Part shown: piece after piece, positions 27,493 to 36,843 of the stretch | Numbering within the stretch: position 1 is the stretch's first letter | Layout of the letters: every line of letters starts with the position of its first letter | NCBI GenBank assembly: GCA_016714085.1 | Contig: JADJNW010000018.1 | Span: 89,725 to 153,724 of the forward strand | Direction of reading: 5' to 3' | DNA from: Saprospiraceae bacterium | GTDB taxonomy: Bacteria; Bacteroidota; Bacteroidia; Chitinophagales; Saprospiraceae | Length of the DNA: 64,000 nt | Program-made: the position numbers and the translations under genes | The notes under the pieces: generated by a model | The model's database searches: none | Seen by the model: the letters and a program-made list of their open reading frames with translations, nothing else | What the model was told of the DNA's origin: nothing

Positions 27493-27588
27493 AATATCAC
27501 AATATCACAATATCACAATATCACAATATCACAATATCACAATATCACAATATCACAATATCACAATATCACAATATCACAATATCAC
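27493..27588. repeat. Tandem repeat, 12 perfect copies of AATATCAC
   Basis: Twelve uninterrupted, identical 8-base units, with a partial degenerate unit just before. The array ends 2 bases before the stop codon of the DUF4403 gene and lies upstream of the gamma-glutamyltransferase gene. Perfect identity suggests recent slippage. Confidence 0.95.
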
Positions 27589-27590
27589 TT

Positions 27591-28946
27591 CTAATTCAAC
27601 CCATTTACCTGCACATTTAATTTTCCCTTGATCGCTACTTCCACCCGAATCGACTCAGGCGCTAGGAATGCATCCCGGATATATAATTCATCCAAATTGC
27701 CATCCAAAAAAATATTCTGCGCCACTTTATAATTGGACAATTGTTCTTGCAACTGTTTTTTCATTTCTGTGAGATTATACGCCAATAGGAAGTTCATATT
27801 TTCTTCGATTTTTTTGCGCAGCGTTCCTTTCAATAGCCAAGCCGCCGATTTATATAGAAAATTGCGCGTTTCGAGCGTAAAATCCAGGTCTTTAATATCA
27901 ATTACATTATTTTTTGCATCAAAAAAAGGCCGCCCGCTCAAGTAAATATTGCCATTATAACTTCCAGATAATCTGGTGTTTACAATCAATTTTGTACCCT
28001 GTCCATACAATTCTACATCCTCAATTTTCACGGAGCGCTTGCCTTCCGAAAAAGTCTCACCTAATAGCTCTGCTTTGGCGATGCGCTCAGCTTCCGTGAA
28101 TGGAACATCCGTATTGATATGAATTACAAAGTCATTTTGAGTGGTATCGCGCATCACAAAAGGCGGCAGCGGAATCGGGCGCAAGGATTGAGGCTTTGTT
28201 CCCAGATTAACTTTGGGACGAGATTCTATAAAAATTACACTTGTAATGATTTCATTTTCAGTAACTAAAGGCGTCATTCCTATGTTTTGTGGATTCACCA
28301 GAAGCCAGGTATTGTATTCCGGCGAAACCAGCACAGGATCAAACATTTGTCGCCAGGCATCTTCTACCATTTCGCGCAGATTGAAGTTCTCCTTCACCTC
28401 TTCATCCACCGATTTCGTAATAACCGATTTGCTTTGACGCAGCACAATATCTGCAATGAATCCAACCGGCACATTGAGCGAACCCATTTTAAGCTTTGGT
28501 TGCTTGATCCATTCGTAACGCTCAATATTGGTAAGGGTTTGCATATTCCAATCGCGGTCGATCGAGAAATCGGTTTTGAAATTCATAGCGATTTCTCCGG
28601 TGGCTTCCAAATTGGTAATGCCGATATTATATTTTACCCAAATCTTTACAGGGACACGATATGTAATACTTTGTCCACTGATATTCAAGCGAATATCTTC
28701 GCTTTTCTCAGCACGCAGCATCATTTTATCGCCGTCGTTTAAATCTTTATCCTCATATAAAACGCCCGATAATTGACTGTTGAGCGATTTTTCCAGTTCT
28801 CGCAAGTTGATGCGTACCGGGACATTGACCACCGAAACCCGATCTTCACTTACCAATTGATCGTATTGCTCCATAGGTTTAGTCAATTGAGCAGTTTTGC
28901 AAGAAAACAATAAGAATACGCAGGCATAAATAAGTATTTTTTGCAT
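27591..28946 (-). CDS. DUF4403 family lipoprotein
   Basis: A 451-residue protein read from the ATG at 28946 (MQKILIYACVFLLFSC, lipidated Cys16). It matches the DUF4403 pattern: SVVNVPVRINLRELEKSLN near the start, paired beta-rich halves, and a C-terminal NGLN end after repeated amphipathic strands such as IRVEVAIKGKLNVQV. These proteins are thought to have tubular lipid-binding (TULIP/BPI-like) folds and sit in the cell envelope; the cargo is unknown. Transcribed alone or with the downstream gamma-glutamyltransferase, from which it is separated by the 8-bp repeat array. Confidence 0.82.
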   Translation of the reverse strand: MQKILIYACVFLLFSCKTAQLTKPMEQYDQLVSEDRVSVVNVPVRINLRELEKSLNSQLSGVLYEDKDLNDGDKMMLRAEKSEDIRLNISGQSITYRVPVKIWVKYNIGITNLEATGEIAMNFKTDFSIDRDWNMQTLTNIERYEWIKQPKLKMGSLNVPVGFIADIVLRQSKSVITKSVDEEVKENFNLREMVEDAWRQMFDPVLVSPEYNTWLLVNPQNIGMTPLVTENEIITSVIFIESRPKVNLGTKPQSLRPIPLPPFVMRDTTQNDFVIHINTDVPFTEAERIAKAELLGETFSEGKRSVKIEDVELYGQGTKLIVNTRLSGSYNGNIYLSGRPFFDAKNNVIDIKDLDFTLETRNFLYKSAAWLLKGTLRKKIEENMNFLLAYNLTEMKKQLQEQLSNYKVAQNIFLDGNLDELYIRDAFLAPESIRVEVAIKGKLNVQVNGLN

Positions 28947-29007
28947 ACAAAACACATTAAAAGTACTAAAGATGAAGGCTCTATACTGATATTCGTCTGG
29001 TTTTCTT

Positions 29008-29015
29008 TACTTTTG
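29008..29015 (+). promoter_or_regulatory. Candidate -7 element (TACTTTTG) upstream of the PDZ gene
   Basis: An exact TAnnTTTG octamer about 170 bases before the ATG of the four-PDZ gene. No clear -33 element; a long leader would result. Confidence 0.25.
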
Positions 29016-29183
29016 GTCGGATAACTCCCTTTGTGTAAACCAAACTTTGGTACGCATTCGTACAATAAGTATTTGGAAAAATTAGATTTTCTTTCGTAAA
29101 AAAAGAAATTCCACCGCTTTAAAAGCAACTTTTTTTGAAAAAATCAGTCTTTCGTAAAACAAAAAGCTAAACCATAATTAATT

Positions 29184-30929
29184 ATGAAGCGCCTGACTAC
29201 TATCCTGACTCTATTTCTAGCCATCGGGACGTATGCTATTGCACAGTCTTCTGACTGGAGCCGTAGCCATGGACGTGGCTATCTCGGTATTTACTCGGAG
29301 CAAATCTCCAAAGAAAAAGCGAAAATATTGGGTTTTGACAACCTTTATGGTAGCTATGTCACCAGAGTTATAAAAAATTCTGCCGCAGAAACGGCTGGTA
29401 TTCAACCTTTTGACTATATCTATGCCATCAATGATGATGAAACTTCTTTCACAAAAGAGTTGACCAGTTTATTGGAAAATTATGCACCGAATGATAAAGT
29501 AACGATTCGTTTTATGCGCAATGGCAAAAAAGAATCGCTGGAAATGGCGCTGGGTAAGCAGTCTAAGGAGTCCGTTATCGCTGGCGAGAAGGCATTTCTG
29601 GGCGTGAGTCCTTATGGAGATGATTCGGATGAGGAACTTGGGGTAAAAGTTTATATCGTAGATAATTCTACTGCGGAGGCAATGGAAATGCAAGATGGCG
29701 ATGTAATCACTTCAATCAATGGACATAAAATAGTGGATTGGGGTGATATTACTACGGCTATTAATATGCTTAAAGTTGGTGAAAAAATTGCTGTGGATTA
29801 TCAGCGAAATGAAAAGCCGATGCATAGTGAGATGCCTTTAAAATCTTATGAAGAGAGCAAAAAACGCCAAGTTACAGTTACTCGATATACGCCTGATTCC
29901 TGGGCCTATTTGGGCATTTATTCTAATACAATTTCAGAAAGCAAGGCGAAGCAACTCAAGTTTGACAACCCTCACGGTAGCTATATCACTAGGGTTTTGC
30001 CTAATTCTGCTGCCGAAAAAGCTGGGCTTGAGCCTTTTGATTATGTATATGGCATCGATGATTATCGCACGGATGAGTCGGAAAATCTAACTAAAATTCT
30101 GAAAAGATTCCAACCTGATGACAAAGCAACGCTTTACTTTATTCGCAATGGCCAGAAAAAAACGATGCCTATTATTTTTGGAAAGCGCTCAGAATCAGAA
30201 ACTTCTATTGTAACGACTGAATGTGACTCTCCCTTGCTCGGCGTTCGCCAAAATGGAAGTTATTCAGAAGGAAAAGGCATTTCGGTCGAAATCGTTCAGA
30301 AATCTACAGCCGCAGAAATGGGGATGCAAGATGGCGACATGATTACCAAAATCAACGATCATCTGATTATCGATTGGGATGATATTAGTGCTTCGATTGA
30401 CAATATGACGGTTGGAGAGACTGTTACGGTTGAGTTTTTGCGCAATGGACAGGCACAAACCGCGAGCAAAGCGATCAAATCTTACTGCGATACCCACACA
30501 GAAGATGGCGTTGATTTTATTAGAATTGAAGAAGAAGAAGATAATTCTCCTCCTATTCGGGATGTGAGTGCAGCAAACGCCATTGTTGATTTCAAAGATT
30601 TGACCGAAGCTGAAATGGACGAACTAAATGGACGTTTCAACATTCAAATGTCGAAGGCTAATAACTTGAATGTATCCAATCTTAGTATTATACCTGATGC
30701 TAAAACAGGAAAATATCAGTTGCAATTTAATTTGCCGCAGGAAGGCGAAACCAGTGTGAATGTTTACAACGCGGCGGGCCGTTTGATTTACAATTACGAT
30801 TTGGGTACGTTCAAAGGCGATTTTAATGATCAAATTGACATTTCACAAAATGGTGTCGGAAGCTATTATCTTGAAGTGCGTCAAGGAAACAAAGCATTAG
30901 CGAAGAAAATTTTATTGCAAACGCGTTAA
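29184..30929 (+). CDS. Secreted four-PDZ protein with T9SS sorting domain
   Basis: A 581-residue extracellular or surface protein with a signal peptide ending TYAIAQ. Four PDZ-like modules occupy about residues 25-450. Modules 1 and 3 are close copies (YLGIYS, then GSY[VI]TRV, then NSAAE.AG), and so are modules 2 and 4 (LGV, then M.MQDGD.IT.IN.H.I.DW.DI). This shows duplication of a two-PDZ unit. No protease domain or catalytic triad is seen. The last 75 residues (TSVNVYNAAGRLIYNYD, GVGSYYLEV, KKILLQTR) form a T9SS sorting domain. It may be a scaffold or peptide-binding adaptor on the cell surface; the partner is unknown. Confidence 0.85.
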   Translation: MKRLTTILTLFLAIGTYAIAQSSDWSRSHGRGYLGIYSEQISKEKAKILGFDNLYGSYVTRVIKNSAAETAGIQPFDYIYAINDDETSFTKELTSLLENYAPNDKVTIRFMRNGKKESLEMALGKQSKESVIAGEKAFLGVSPYGDDSDEELGVKVYIVDNSTAEAMEMQDGDVITSINGHKIVDWGDITTAINMLKVGEKIAVDYQRNEKPMHSEMPLKSYEESKKRQVTVTRYTPDSWAYLGIYSNTISESKAKQLKFDNPHGSYITRVLPNSAAEKAGLEPFDYVYGIDDYRTDESENLTKILKRFQPDDKATLYFIRNGQKKTMPIIFGKRSESETSIVTTECDSPLLGVRQNGSYSEGKGISVEIVQKSTAAEMGMQDGDMITKINDHLIIDWDDISASIDNMTVGETVTVEFLRNGQAQTASKAIKSYCDTHTEDGVDFIRIEEEEDNSPPIRDVSAANAIVDFKDLTEAEMDELNGRFNIQMSKANNLNVSNLSIIPDAKTGKYQLQFNLPQEGETSVNVYNAAGRLIYNYDLGTFKGDFNDQIDISQNGVGSYYLEVRQGNKALAKKILLQTR

Positions 30930-31033
30930 TAATTCCAAGTTTCGGGTTTGAAGTTTTGTGTTAAAAGTGAACAACCTGAAACCTCCAATTTTGAAACCAA
31001 AAAAAGGCGAAGTTTTTCTCAATATCGTCCCGG

Positions 31034-31067
31034 GGCTGCATCTCGATTGTGAGGTGTAGCCTTTTTT
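31034..31067 (+). terminator. Terminator after the PDZ gene
   Basis: GGCTGCATCTC (31034-31044) pairs with GAGGTGTAGCC (31051-31061), including G-T pairs, then TTTTTT follows. It lies about 105 bases after the PDZ stop codon. Confidence 0.8.
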
Positions 31068-31214
31068 GTTTTGAATTTTAATAAAAAAGGTTCTAAAATT
31101 TGGAAAAATACGCTTTCCATTCCTGTCTTTAATACAATGTTATTCTTGACATTTTTTAATCAACATTTTGATCCAATCCTTTTAATTAAAAGTATGAACG
31201 TAAAATTCTGTTCT

Positions 31215-34200
31215 ATGAAAATGAAAACCCATATTCTACTCAAATCGTTTATGATTGTTGCGCTTGGCTTATTAGTTAGTTTTTCAAGCCTTGCCCAAAA
31301 AAAGAGTACAAAAACGACGACTGCCAGTACACCAATGGCTGCGAAGGTCGATTTTGATGAATCTTTGTACAACTCTATCAAATGGCGCTCAATTGGCCCT
31401 TTCCGGGGTGGTCGTTCAGCTGCTGTTACTGGTGTTCCTGGTAAGCCTAATTTATTCTACATGGGCGCTACGGGTGGTGGCGTTTGGCGTACCCAGGATG
31501 GCGGACAAACCTGGGAGAATATTTCTGACGGTTTCTTTGGTGGTTCTATTGGGGCTGTAGCGGTGAGCGAGTATGACAATAATGTGATCTATGTAGGCGG
31601 CGGCGAAAAAACCGTTCGTGGTAATGTTTCTTATGGGCATGGTATGTGGAAATCGGTGGATGCCGGTAAAACCTGGACGGATATTGGTTTTAAAAATGCG
31701 CGCCATATCCCGCGTATTCGCATCCATCCTAAAAATCCAGATTTGGTTTATGCTGCTGTGTTGGGTGATTTGTTCAAATCCAGTGATGAACGTGGCGTTT
31801 ATCGCAGTAAAGATGGCGGAAAAACCTGGGAAAAAATTCTCTTTGCGAATGCCGATGCAGGTGCGGTTGATTTGGTTTTTGACCCTAGCAACCCGCGGAT
31901 TATGTATGCTTCTACTTGGCGCATCCGCAGAACGCCATATAGCCTGGATAGTGGCGGTGAAGGCTCTGCCTTGTGGAAAACGACCGATGGCGGTGATACC
32001 TGGAAAAATATTTCAGGAAACAAAGGTTTGCCAGAGGGTGTTTGGGGTATTTCTGGCGTAGCTGTTTCTCATGTCAATTCCAATCGCGTTTGGACTATTA
32101 TAGAAAATGAAAAAGGGGGATTGTATCGCTCGGATGATGGTGGCGAAAACTGGTCATTGGTCAACGGGGATCGCAGTATGCGTCAGCGTGCCTGGTACTA
32201 CACACGTCTCTATGCGGATACGCAAGATGAAAATATAGTATGGGTACTCAATGTATCTTATCATAAATCAACCGATGGCGGGCGGACGTTTACTTCTGCT
32301 AATGCACCGCATGGTGACCACCATGACCTTTGGATTGCTCCAGAAGATAACCAGCGGATGATTATTGGTGATGATGGGGGTGCTCAAGTGAGCTTTGATG
32401 CCGGTGAAAACTGGTCGACTTATATGAATCAACCTACTTCTCAGTTTTATCGAGTGACTACTGATAATGCTTTCCCTTATCGCATTTACGGTGCACAGCA
32501 AGATAATTCAACCTTGAGAATTAAACATCGCACCGATGGCGGCGGTATTACCGAAAGCGATTGGGAAACCTCGGCTGGTGGCGAAAGCGCTTGGTTAGCA
32601 GTCGATCCAACCGATGATGATATTGTATTTGGAGGTAGCTATGGCGGTTTATTAGAAAAAATGAATCACCGCACCAAAGAAGAGCAGCGTGTAGATGTAT
32701 ATCCTGAAAACCCGATGGGCTATGGCGCCGAGGGTATGAAGTATCGTTTCCAATGGAATTTCCCGATTTTCTTCTCCCCGCACGATCCGAAAAAATTGTA
32801 CGCGCTATCAGATCGAGTGCACGTTACGACCAATGGCGGGCGTTCCTGGACGCATTTGAGCGGCGATTTAACACGCAACGACCCAAGCAAACTCAAGTCA
32901 TCTGGCGGCCCTATTACGCAAGATAATACCAGCGTTGAATACTATTGCACCTTGTTTACTGGTTGCGAATCTCCTTTTGAAAAGGATTTGATTTGGGTAG
33001 GTTCGGATGATGGATTGATAAATATGAGTAAAGATGGCGGTAAAACTTGGACAAATGTATCACCTCAGGGTGCGCCCGAATGGATTATGTGGAACAGCAT
33101 TGATCCTGATCCTTTTACCAAAGGCGGCGCTTATATCACTGGAACGCGTTATAAATTAGGTGATTACAAATCATATATTTATAAAACCGAAGATTACGGT
33201 AAAACCTGGAAGTACATCGGTGGCGGTATTCCTGACAATCACTTCTCTCGCGTGACGCGCGCTGATCAAAAGCGCAAGGGCTTGCTCTACTGCGGTACAG
33301 AGGGTGGAATGTATATTTCTTTCGATGATGGCGCTAACTGGAAATCGTTCCAATTGAATTTGCCAATTGTACCAATCACCGATTTGACAATCAAAAATGA
33401 TAACCTGATTGCAGCTACGCAAGGAAGGAGCTTCTGGTTGATCGATGATATTACACCTTTGCATCAATTGAACGATCAAGTCGCAAAAAGCGAGCATCAC
33501 CTTTATACGCCAACCGCCAGTTACCGTATGGGCAGTGGTTTTTCATTTGGAAGGGTATCAAGAACTGCTGGTCAGAATCATCCGGGCGGTGTAATTGTGC
33601 ACTATTATCTGAAAGAAGTGCCTGAAAAAGAGGAAGTTAAACTTAGTTTTTATGAATCAGATGGCGATTTAATCCGTGAATTCTCTTCTAAAGCAAAGGA
33701 AAGAGCCGACAAGCTTGAGGTGAAAAAAGGTGGCAATTCTTTTGTGTGGAATATGCGCTATCCTGACGCCAAGCGCTTTGAAGGTATGATTATGTGGGCA
33801 GCTAATATGGCAGGAGCAAAGGCAGTACCAGGTGCTTATTCAGTAAAATTGACAGTGGGCGATAAATCTCAACAAGTAGAATTTGATTTGATGAAAGACC
33901 CTCGTTCTTCCGCTACTCAGGAAGACCTACAAGCGCAATTTGATTTTATTAATGGTATTAATAATAAGATTACAGAAGCGCATCAAACGATCATTGATAT
34001 CCGTGATATTCGTAAGCAAATCAATGCTTATACCGAGTTATTGAAAGATAATGACGAAGCAAAGGATTTATTGGCGAAAGCAAAGGAAATCAATGCGGCG
34101 CTGACCAAAGTGGAAGAAGAATTATACCAGACCAAGAATCGCAGCGGTCAGGATCCATTGAACTATCCGATCAAATTGACCAATAAATTGGGTAGTTTGG

Positions 34201-34394
34201 CAAGTCAAGCTTCTACGGGAGACAATCGCCCAACGGCGCAATCAGGAGAAGTAAGACAAGACCTTACGGTGAAAATTGACGCACAATTATCAGAATATAA
34301 GAAGATTAGAGATAACGAATTACCGAAATTCAACGAATTGGTTCGTCAAAAAGCCATCGACCCGATCATGGTGAAGAAACCGGCTCGTTCGTAA
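31215..34394 (+). CDS. Secreted Asp-box (sortilin/VPS10-like) beta-propeller protein
   Basis: A 1059-residue protein from the ATG at 31215 (or 31221), which begins a signal peptide ending FSSLAQ; the longer frame from 31071 overlaps terminator sequence. At least eleven Asp-box motifs of the S.DGG.TW type recur (TQDGGQTW, SKDGGKTW, TTDGGDTW, SDDGGENW and others), which build two large beta-propellers. The start SIKWRSIGPFRGGRS is the hallmark of a widespread Bacteroidota family annotated as glycosyl hydrolase or VPS10 domain protein. No glycosidase residues are evident. The C-terminal 250 residues are a sandwich-like segment followed by helices. No T9SS domain is seen. The function of the family is unproven. 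Confidence 0.85.
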   Translation: MKMKTHILLKSFMIVALGLLVSFSSLAQKKSTKTTTASTPMAAKVDFDESLYNSIKWRSIGPFRGGRSAAVTGVPGKPNLFYMGATGGGVWRTQDGGQTWENISDGFFGGSIGAVAVSEYDNNVIYVGGGEKTVRGNVSYGHGMWKSVDAGKTWTDIGFKNARHIPRIRIHPKNPDLVYAAVLGDLFKSSDERGVYRSKDGGKTWEKILFANADAGAVDLVFDPSNPRIMYASTWRIRRTPYSLDSGGEGSALWKTTDGGDTWKNISGNKGLPEGVWGISGVAVSHVNSNRVWTIIENEKGGLYRSDDGGENWSLVNGDRSMRQRAWYYTRLYADTQDENIVWVLNVSYHKSTDGGRTFTSANAPHGDHHDLWIAPEDNQRMIIGDDGGAQVSFDAGENWSTYMNQPTSQFYRVTTDNAFPYRIYGAQQDNSTLRIKHRTDGGGITESDWETSAGGESAWLAVDPTDDDIVFGGSYGGLLEKMNHRTKEEQRVDVYPENPMGYGAEGMKYRFQWNFPIFFSPHDPKKLYALSDRVHVTTNGGRSWTHLSGDLTRNDPSKLKSSGGPITQDNTSVEYYCTLFTGCESPFEKDLIWVGSDDGLINMSKDGGKTWTNVSPQGAPEWIMWNSIDPDPFTKGGAYITGTRYKLGDYKSYIYKTEDYGKTWKYIGGGIPDNHFSRVTRADQKRKGLLYCGTEGGMYISFDDGANWKSFQLNLPIVPITDLTIKNDNLIAATQGRSFWLIDDITPLHQLNDQVAKSEHHLYTPTASYRMGSGFSFGRVSRTAGQNHPGGVIVHYYLKEVPEKEEVKLSFYESDGDLIREFSSKAKERADKLEVKKGGNSFVWNMRYPDAKRFEGMIMWAANMAGAKAVPGAYSVKLTVGDKSQQVEFDLMKDPRSSATQEDLQAQFDFINGINNKITEAHQTIIDIRDIRKQINAYTELLKDNDEAKDLLAKAKEINAALTKVEEELYQTKNRSGQDPLNYPIKLTNKLGSLASQASTGDNRPTAQSGEVRQDLTVKIDAQLSEYKKIRDNELPKFNELVRQKAIDPIMVKKPARS

Positions 34395-34424
34395 GCTTCG
34401 GTTGAAGCAGTAATTGTTTGAATG

Positions 34425-34466
34425 AGAGATGTCATCATTGAAAAAGTGATGACATCTCTTTTTTAT
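34425..34466 (+). terminator. Strong terminator after the propeller gene
   Basis: Perfect 13-bp arms AGAGATGTCATCA (34425-34437) and TGATGACATCTCT (34447-34459), then TTTTTTATTTT. It lies 30 bases after the stop, between convergent genes. Confidence 0.9.
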
Positions 34467-34467
34467 T

Positions 34468-36120
34468 TTACCAGAATATAATATACAAAGCGGCCAAAAT
34501 ACCAATCATAAATACCGCACCAATTGCAAAAGAAGTGGAAGTGCGGAATTCAGAGACATCGACTTCAATACCGTGTACTTTTTGCTGTCCTTTTTTATCT
34601 AACAAACTAATGATAATCATTACAGCCATTAATACCAGGAAAGTATAGCCCATCCGATTCATAAATGGCAGATTATCAAATACTTCTGCTATCAAAAGCC
34701 CAGTCGGAATAGTAGCCAAAGCGCCCACCAATGCTGCATTTGCAGTCGTTTTTTTCCAGAAAAAGCCGAGCAAGAAAATCGCAACGACACCCGGAGAAAT
34801 CAAGCCGGTAAAGTCTTGAATAAACTGGAAGGCTTGATCGAAATGTTGCAATTGTGGTGCTGTCATTACTGCAATCACCATCGCCACAACGATTGCCCAA
34901 CGGCCTATACGCACCAATTGCACTTCGCTGGCGGTTTTGCCAAAGAATTTTTTGTATAAATCAAGCGTGAAAATGGTCGAAATAGAATTTGCTTTACCCG
35001 CGAGAGATGCTACGATCGCTGCCGTCAAAGCCGCAAAAGACAAGCCTTTCAGCCCCACTGGCAATAAATTGAGCAATACCGGGTAGGCATTATCAGATTT
35101 TACGACCATTTTACCACCTACATCGTACATCATTTCCTGTTGGAAAACGCCTTCTTTATAAAGGACGTAAGCAGCGATACCCGGCAAGACCACAATAACA
35201 GGCATCAACAACTTGATGAAACTTGCAAATAACAAGCCACTACGCGCCACTTCTAATTTAGCGCCAAGTGCCCGTTGAGTGATATATTGGTTGAAGCCCC
35301 AATAATTCAAATTGGCGATCCAAAGCGCACCAACGAGTACAGCGATGCCCGGTAAATCCTGATAGGCATCTTTTGTACCGCCCTGACCATCGGGGATCAT
35401 CATTTGTCCCTGATTCAAAATCATATGAAAATGATCGTCTGCTTGTTCTTTCAAGAGGCTTAACCCTTTCAGGAAATTATCGCCAAAACCGAAGTGATTG
35501 GAAACCAAATTCAATGCCAGATAAGTCGTTGCTAAACCGCCCAAAACCAGCACCAATACTTGGATTACGTCGGTATAACCAATCACTTTCATACCGCCCA
35601 GCGTGATGACGATAGCAAAAATCGCCAGGAAAATAGTGCATAAAGTGAAGCTAAATCCTGATACCGTTTGCACCGCGAGTGCGCCGAGATACAAAATCGA
35701 AGTGAGATTGACAAAAATATACACCAGCAGCCAAAACACAGCCATAATCGTCGCTACCGTAGGATTGTAGCGCTGCGCCAAAAACTGCGGCATGGTATAA
35801 ATTTTGTTTTTCAGGAAAATTGGCATAAAAAACACAGCCACCACAATGAGCGTTGCTGCTGCCATCCATTCATAAGAAGCAATGGCCAAGCCCATCGCAA
35901 AGCCCGAGCCAGACATTCCAATAAATTGCTCTGCTGAAATGTTAGAGGCGATAAGCGATGCACCGATTGCCCACCAGGTGAGCGAACCTTCCGCTAAGAA
36001 AAAGTCGGTTGTGCTGACTTCTTTCGCTTTCTTTTTGGTATAAATCCAATAGCCATAACCTGCAACAATGACAAAATAAATCAAAAATACAATGTAATCA
36101 AGGGTTTCAAGTTGTTTCAT
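34468..36120 (-). CDS. Sodium/solute symporter (SSS family, SGLT-like)
   Basis: A 550-residue membrane protein with about 14 helices. The ATG at 36120 (MKQLETLDYIVF) gives the standard N-terminus; the frame continues upstream without transporter character. Family features: FFLAEGSLTWWAIGASLIASNISAEQFIGMSGSGFA at the start (Na+/solute site region), MPQFLAQRYNP, and ALTAAIVASLAGKANSISTIFTLDLYKK. These fit the sugar-transporting SGLT branch (glucose, galactose or inositol type). The substrate cannot be fixed from sequence, but a sugar is likely in a bacterium with a glucan PUL nearby. Confidence 0.88.
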   Translation of the reverse strand: MKQLETLDYIVFLIYFVIVAGYGYWIYTKKKAKEVSTTDFFLAEGSLTWWAIGASLIASNISAEQFIGMSGSGFAMGLAIASYEWMAAATLIVVAVFFMPIFLKNKIYTMPQFLAQRYNPTVATIMAVFWLLVYIFVNLTSILYLGALAVQTVSGFSFTLCTIFLAIFAIVITLGGMKVIGYTDVIQVLVLVLGGLATTYLALNLVSNHFGFGDNFLKGLSLLKEQADDHFHMILNQGQMMIPDGQGGTKDAYQDLPGIAVLVGALWIANLNYWGFNQYITQRALGAKLEVARSGLLFASFIKLLMPVIVVLPGIAAYVLYKEGVFQQEMMYDVGGKMVVKSDNAYPVLLNLLPVGLKGLSFAALTAAIVASLAGKANSISTIFTLDLYKKFFGKTASEVQLVRIGRWAIVVAMVIAVMTAPQLQHFDQAFQFIQDFTGLISPGVVAIFLLGFFWKKTTANAALVGALATIPTGLLIAEVFDNLPFMNRMGYTFLVLMAVMIIISLLDKKGQQKVHGIEVDVSEFRTSTSFAIGAVFMIGILAALYIIFW

Positions 36121-36195
36121 ACGGTACAAATGTTTTATCATTAAACATGGAGAAGCACCTCGAAAGATATAATTTATCGGTAAATCTATCGTCAA

Positions 36196-36598
36196 AAAGA
36201 ATTTTATTTTTTGCTAGAGAGAAAGAAAGAAGAATTATTTGCAAAACTGGGTAAAAAAGTAGGTTAAAAACTTCTTTAAAGTGTACTTTTTACACAAAAG
36301 GATGTATTTTTGCATCGAAATTGAAAATTTTCTATGGTATCAACTGTCAAATAAGAAACTTTGTATCAAATTGATGCAAGGCTATTCCACCAAATAATCT
36401 TCAGCACAATAAGGAATATTAGACTTAGTACAGAACAAAAATTGGTGGGGGTACGTTTCAGGATATAAAAGGTGGCTAAGAAATTTTTTCTCGAAATAAT
36501 TTGTGTTTTATCATAGAAAATCCTTTATCTTGGCCGTAGGATTAAGAAAATGTTAACATTTTTTTTAACACTTGTTAGCATTTTTGAATTAGAATCCT
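36196..36598. other. AT-rich gap upstream of the symporter
   Basis: No credible coding frame. It contains an exact TAnnTTTG octamer (TATTTTTG, 36305-36312) on the plus strand. Nothing else recognised. Confidence 0.4.
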
Positions 36599-36806
36599 TA
36601 GTTTTGCATCAAGCGATTATTTTTGGCGAAAGCCAAGCACGAATAAATGCTTTTTTGGTTAAATGGTTTCGCCCAAGTGGCGTCCCTTCGGGGAAAAATT
36701 AAATGGTAGTATTCCTTTCGAGGAACAAAATTTAAATCCTTCATAATAACAGTCGGGTGATTTCTTACAAGAGCGAAGCAGTCTTTTTGACTTCGCTCTT
36801 TTTTAT
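36599..36806 (+). ncRNA. Candidate small RNA with terminator
   Basis: No coding frame explains this plus-strand stretch, yet it starts with a consensus -7 octamer (TAGTTTTG, 36599-36606) and ends with a strong intrinsic terminator (36770-36806). Inside are two small hairpins with TTCG loops: CCC-TTCG-GGG near 36690 and TTCCT-TTCG-AGGAA near 36713. The nearest upstream plus-strand gene ends 2.2 kb earlier, behind its own terminator. An unannotated small RNA is the simplest reading, but the -33 element is not convincing. A minus-strand frame at 36598-36855 is judged spurious. Confidence 0.35.
36770..36806 (+). terminator. Intrinsic terminator with no upstream gene
   Basis: AGAGCGAAG (36770-36778) pairs with CTTCGCTCT (36791-36799) and is followed by TTTTTTATTT. 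The T-run is on the plus strand only, where no coding gene precedes it. Confidence 0.8.
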
Positions 36807-36810
36807 TTGT

Positions 36811-36843
36811 ACAGTAGCTCCGATTGTCAATCGGAGCTACTGT
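36811..36843. repeat. REP-like palindrome 1 (overlaps the RAYT 3' end)
   Basis: Perfect 15-bp arms ACAGTAGCTCCGATT (36811-36825) and AATCGGAGCTACTGT (36829-36843) with a GTC loop. The core GCTCCGATT/AATCGGAGC recurs on the other side of the transposase gene. The arm on the gene side encodes the last residues of the transposase, and the stop codon falls in the loop. Confidence 0.9.

Noticed and set aside
27493..27588. CRISPR array at the AATATCAC repeats
   Set aside because: The units are 8 bases with no spacers and no cas genes nearby; it is a simple tandem repeat.
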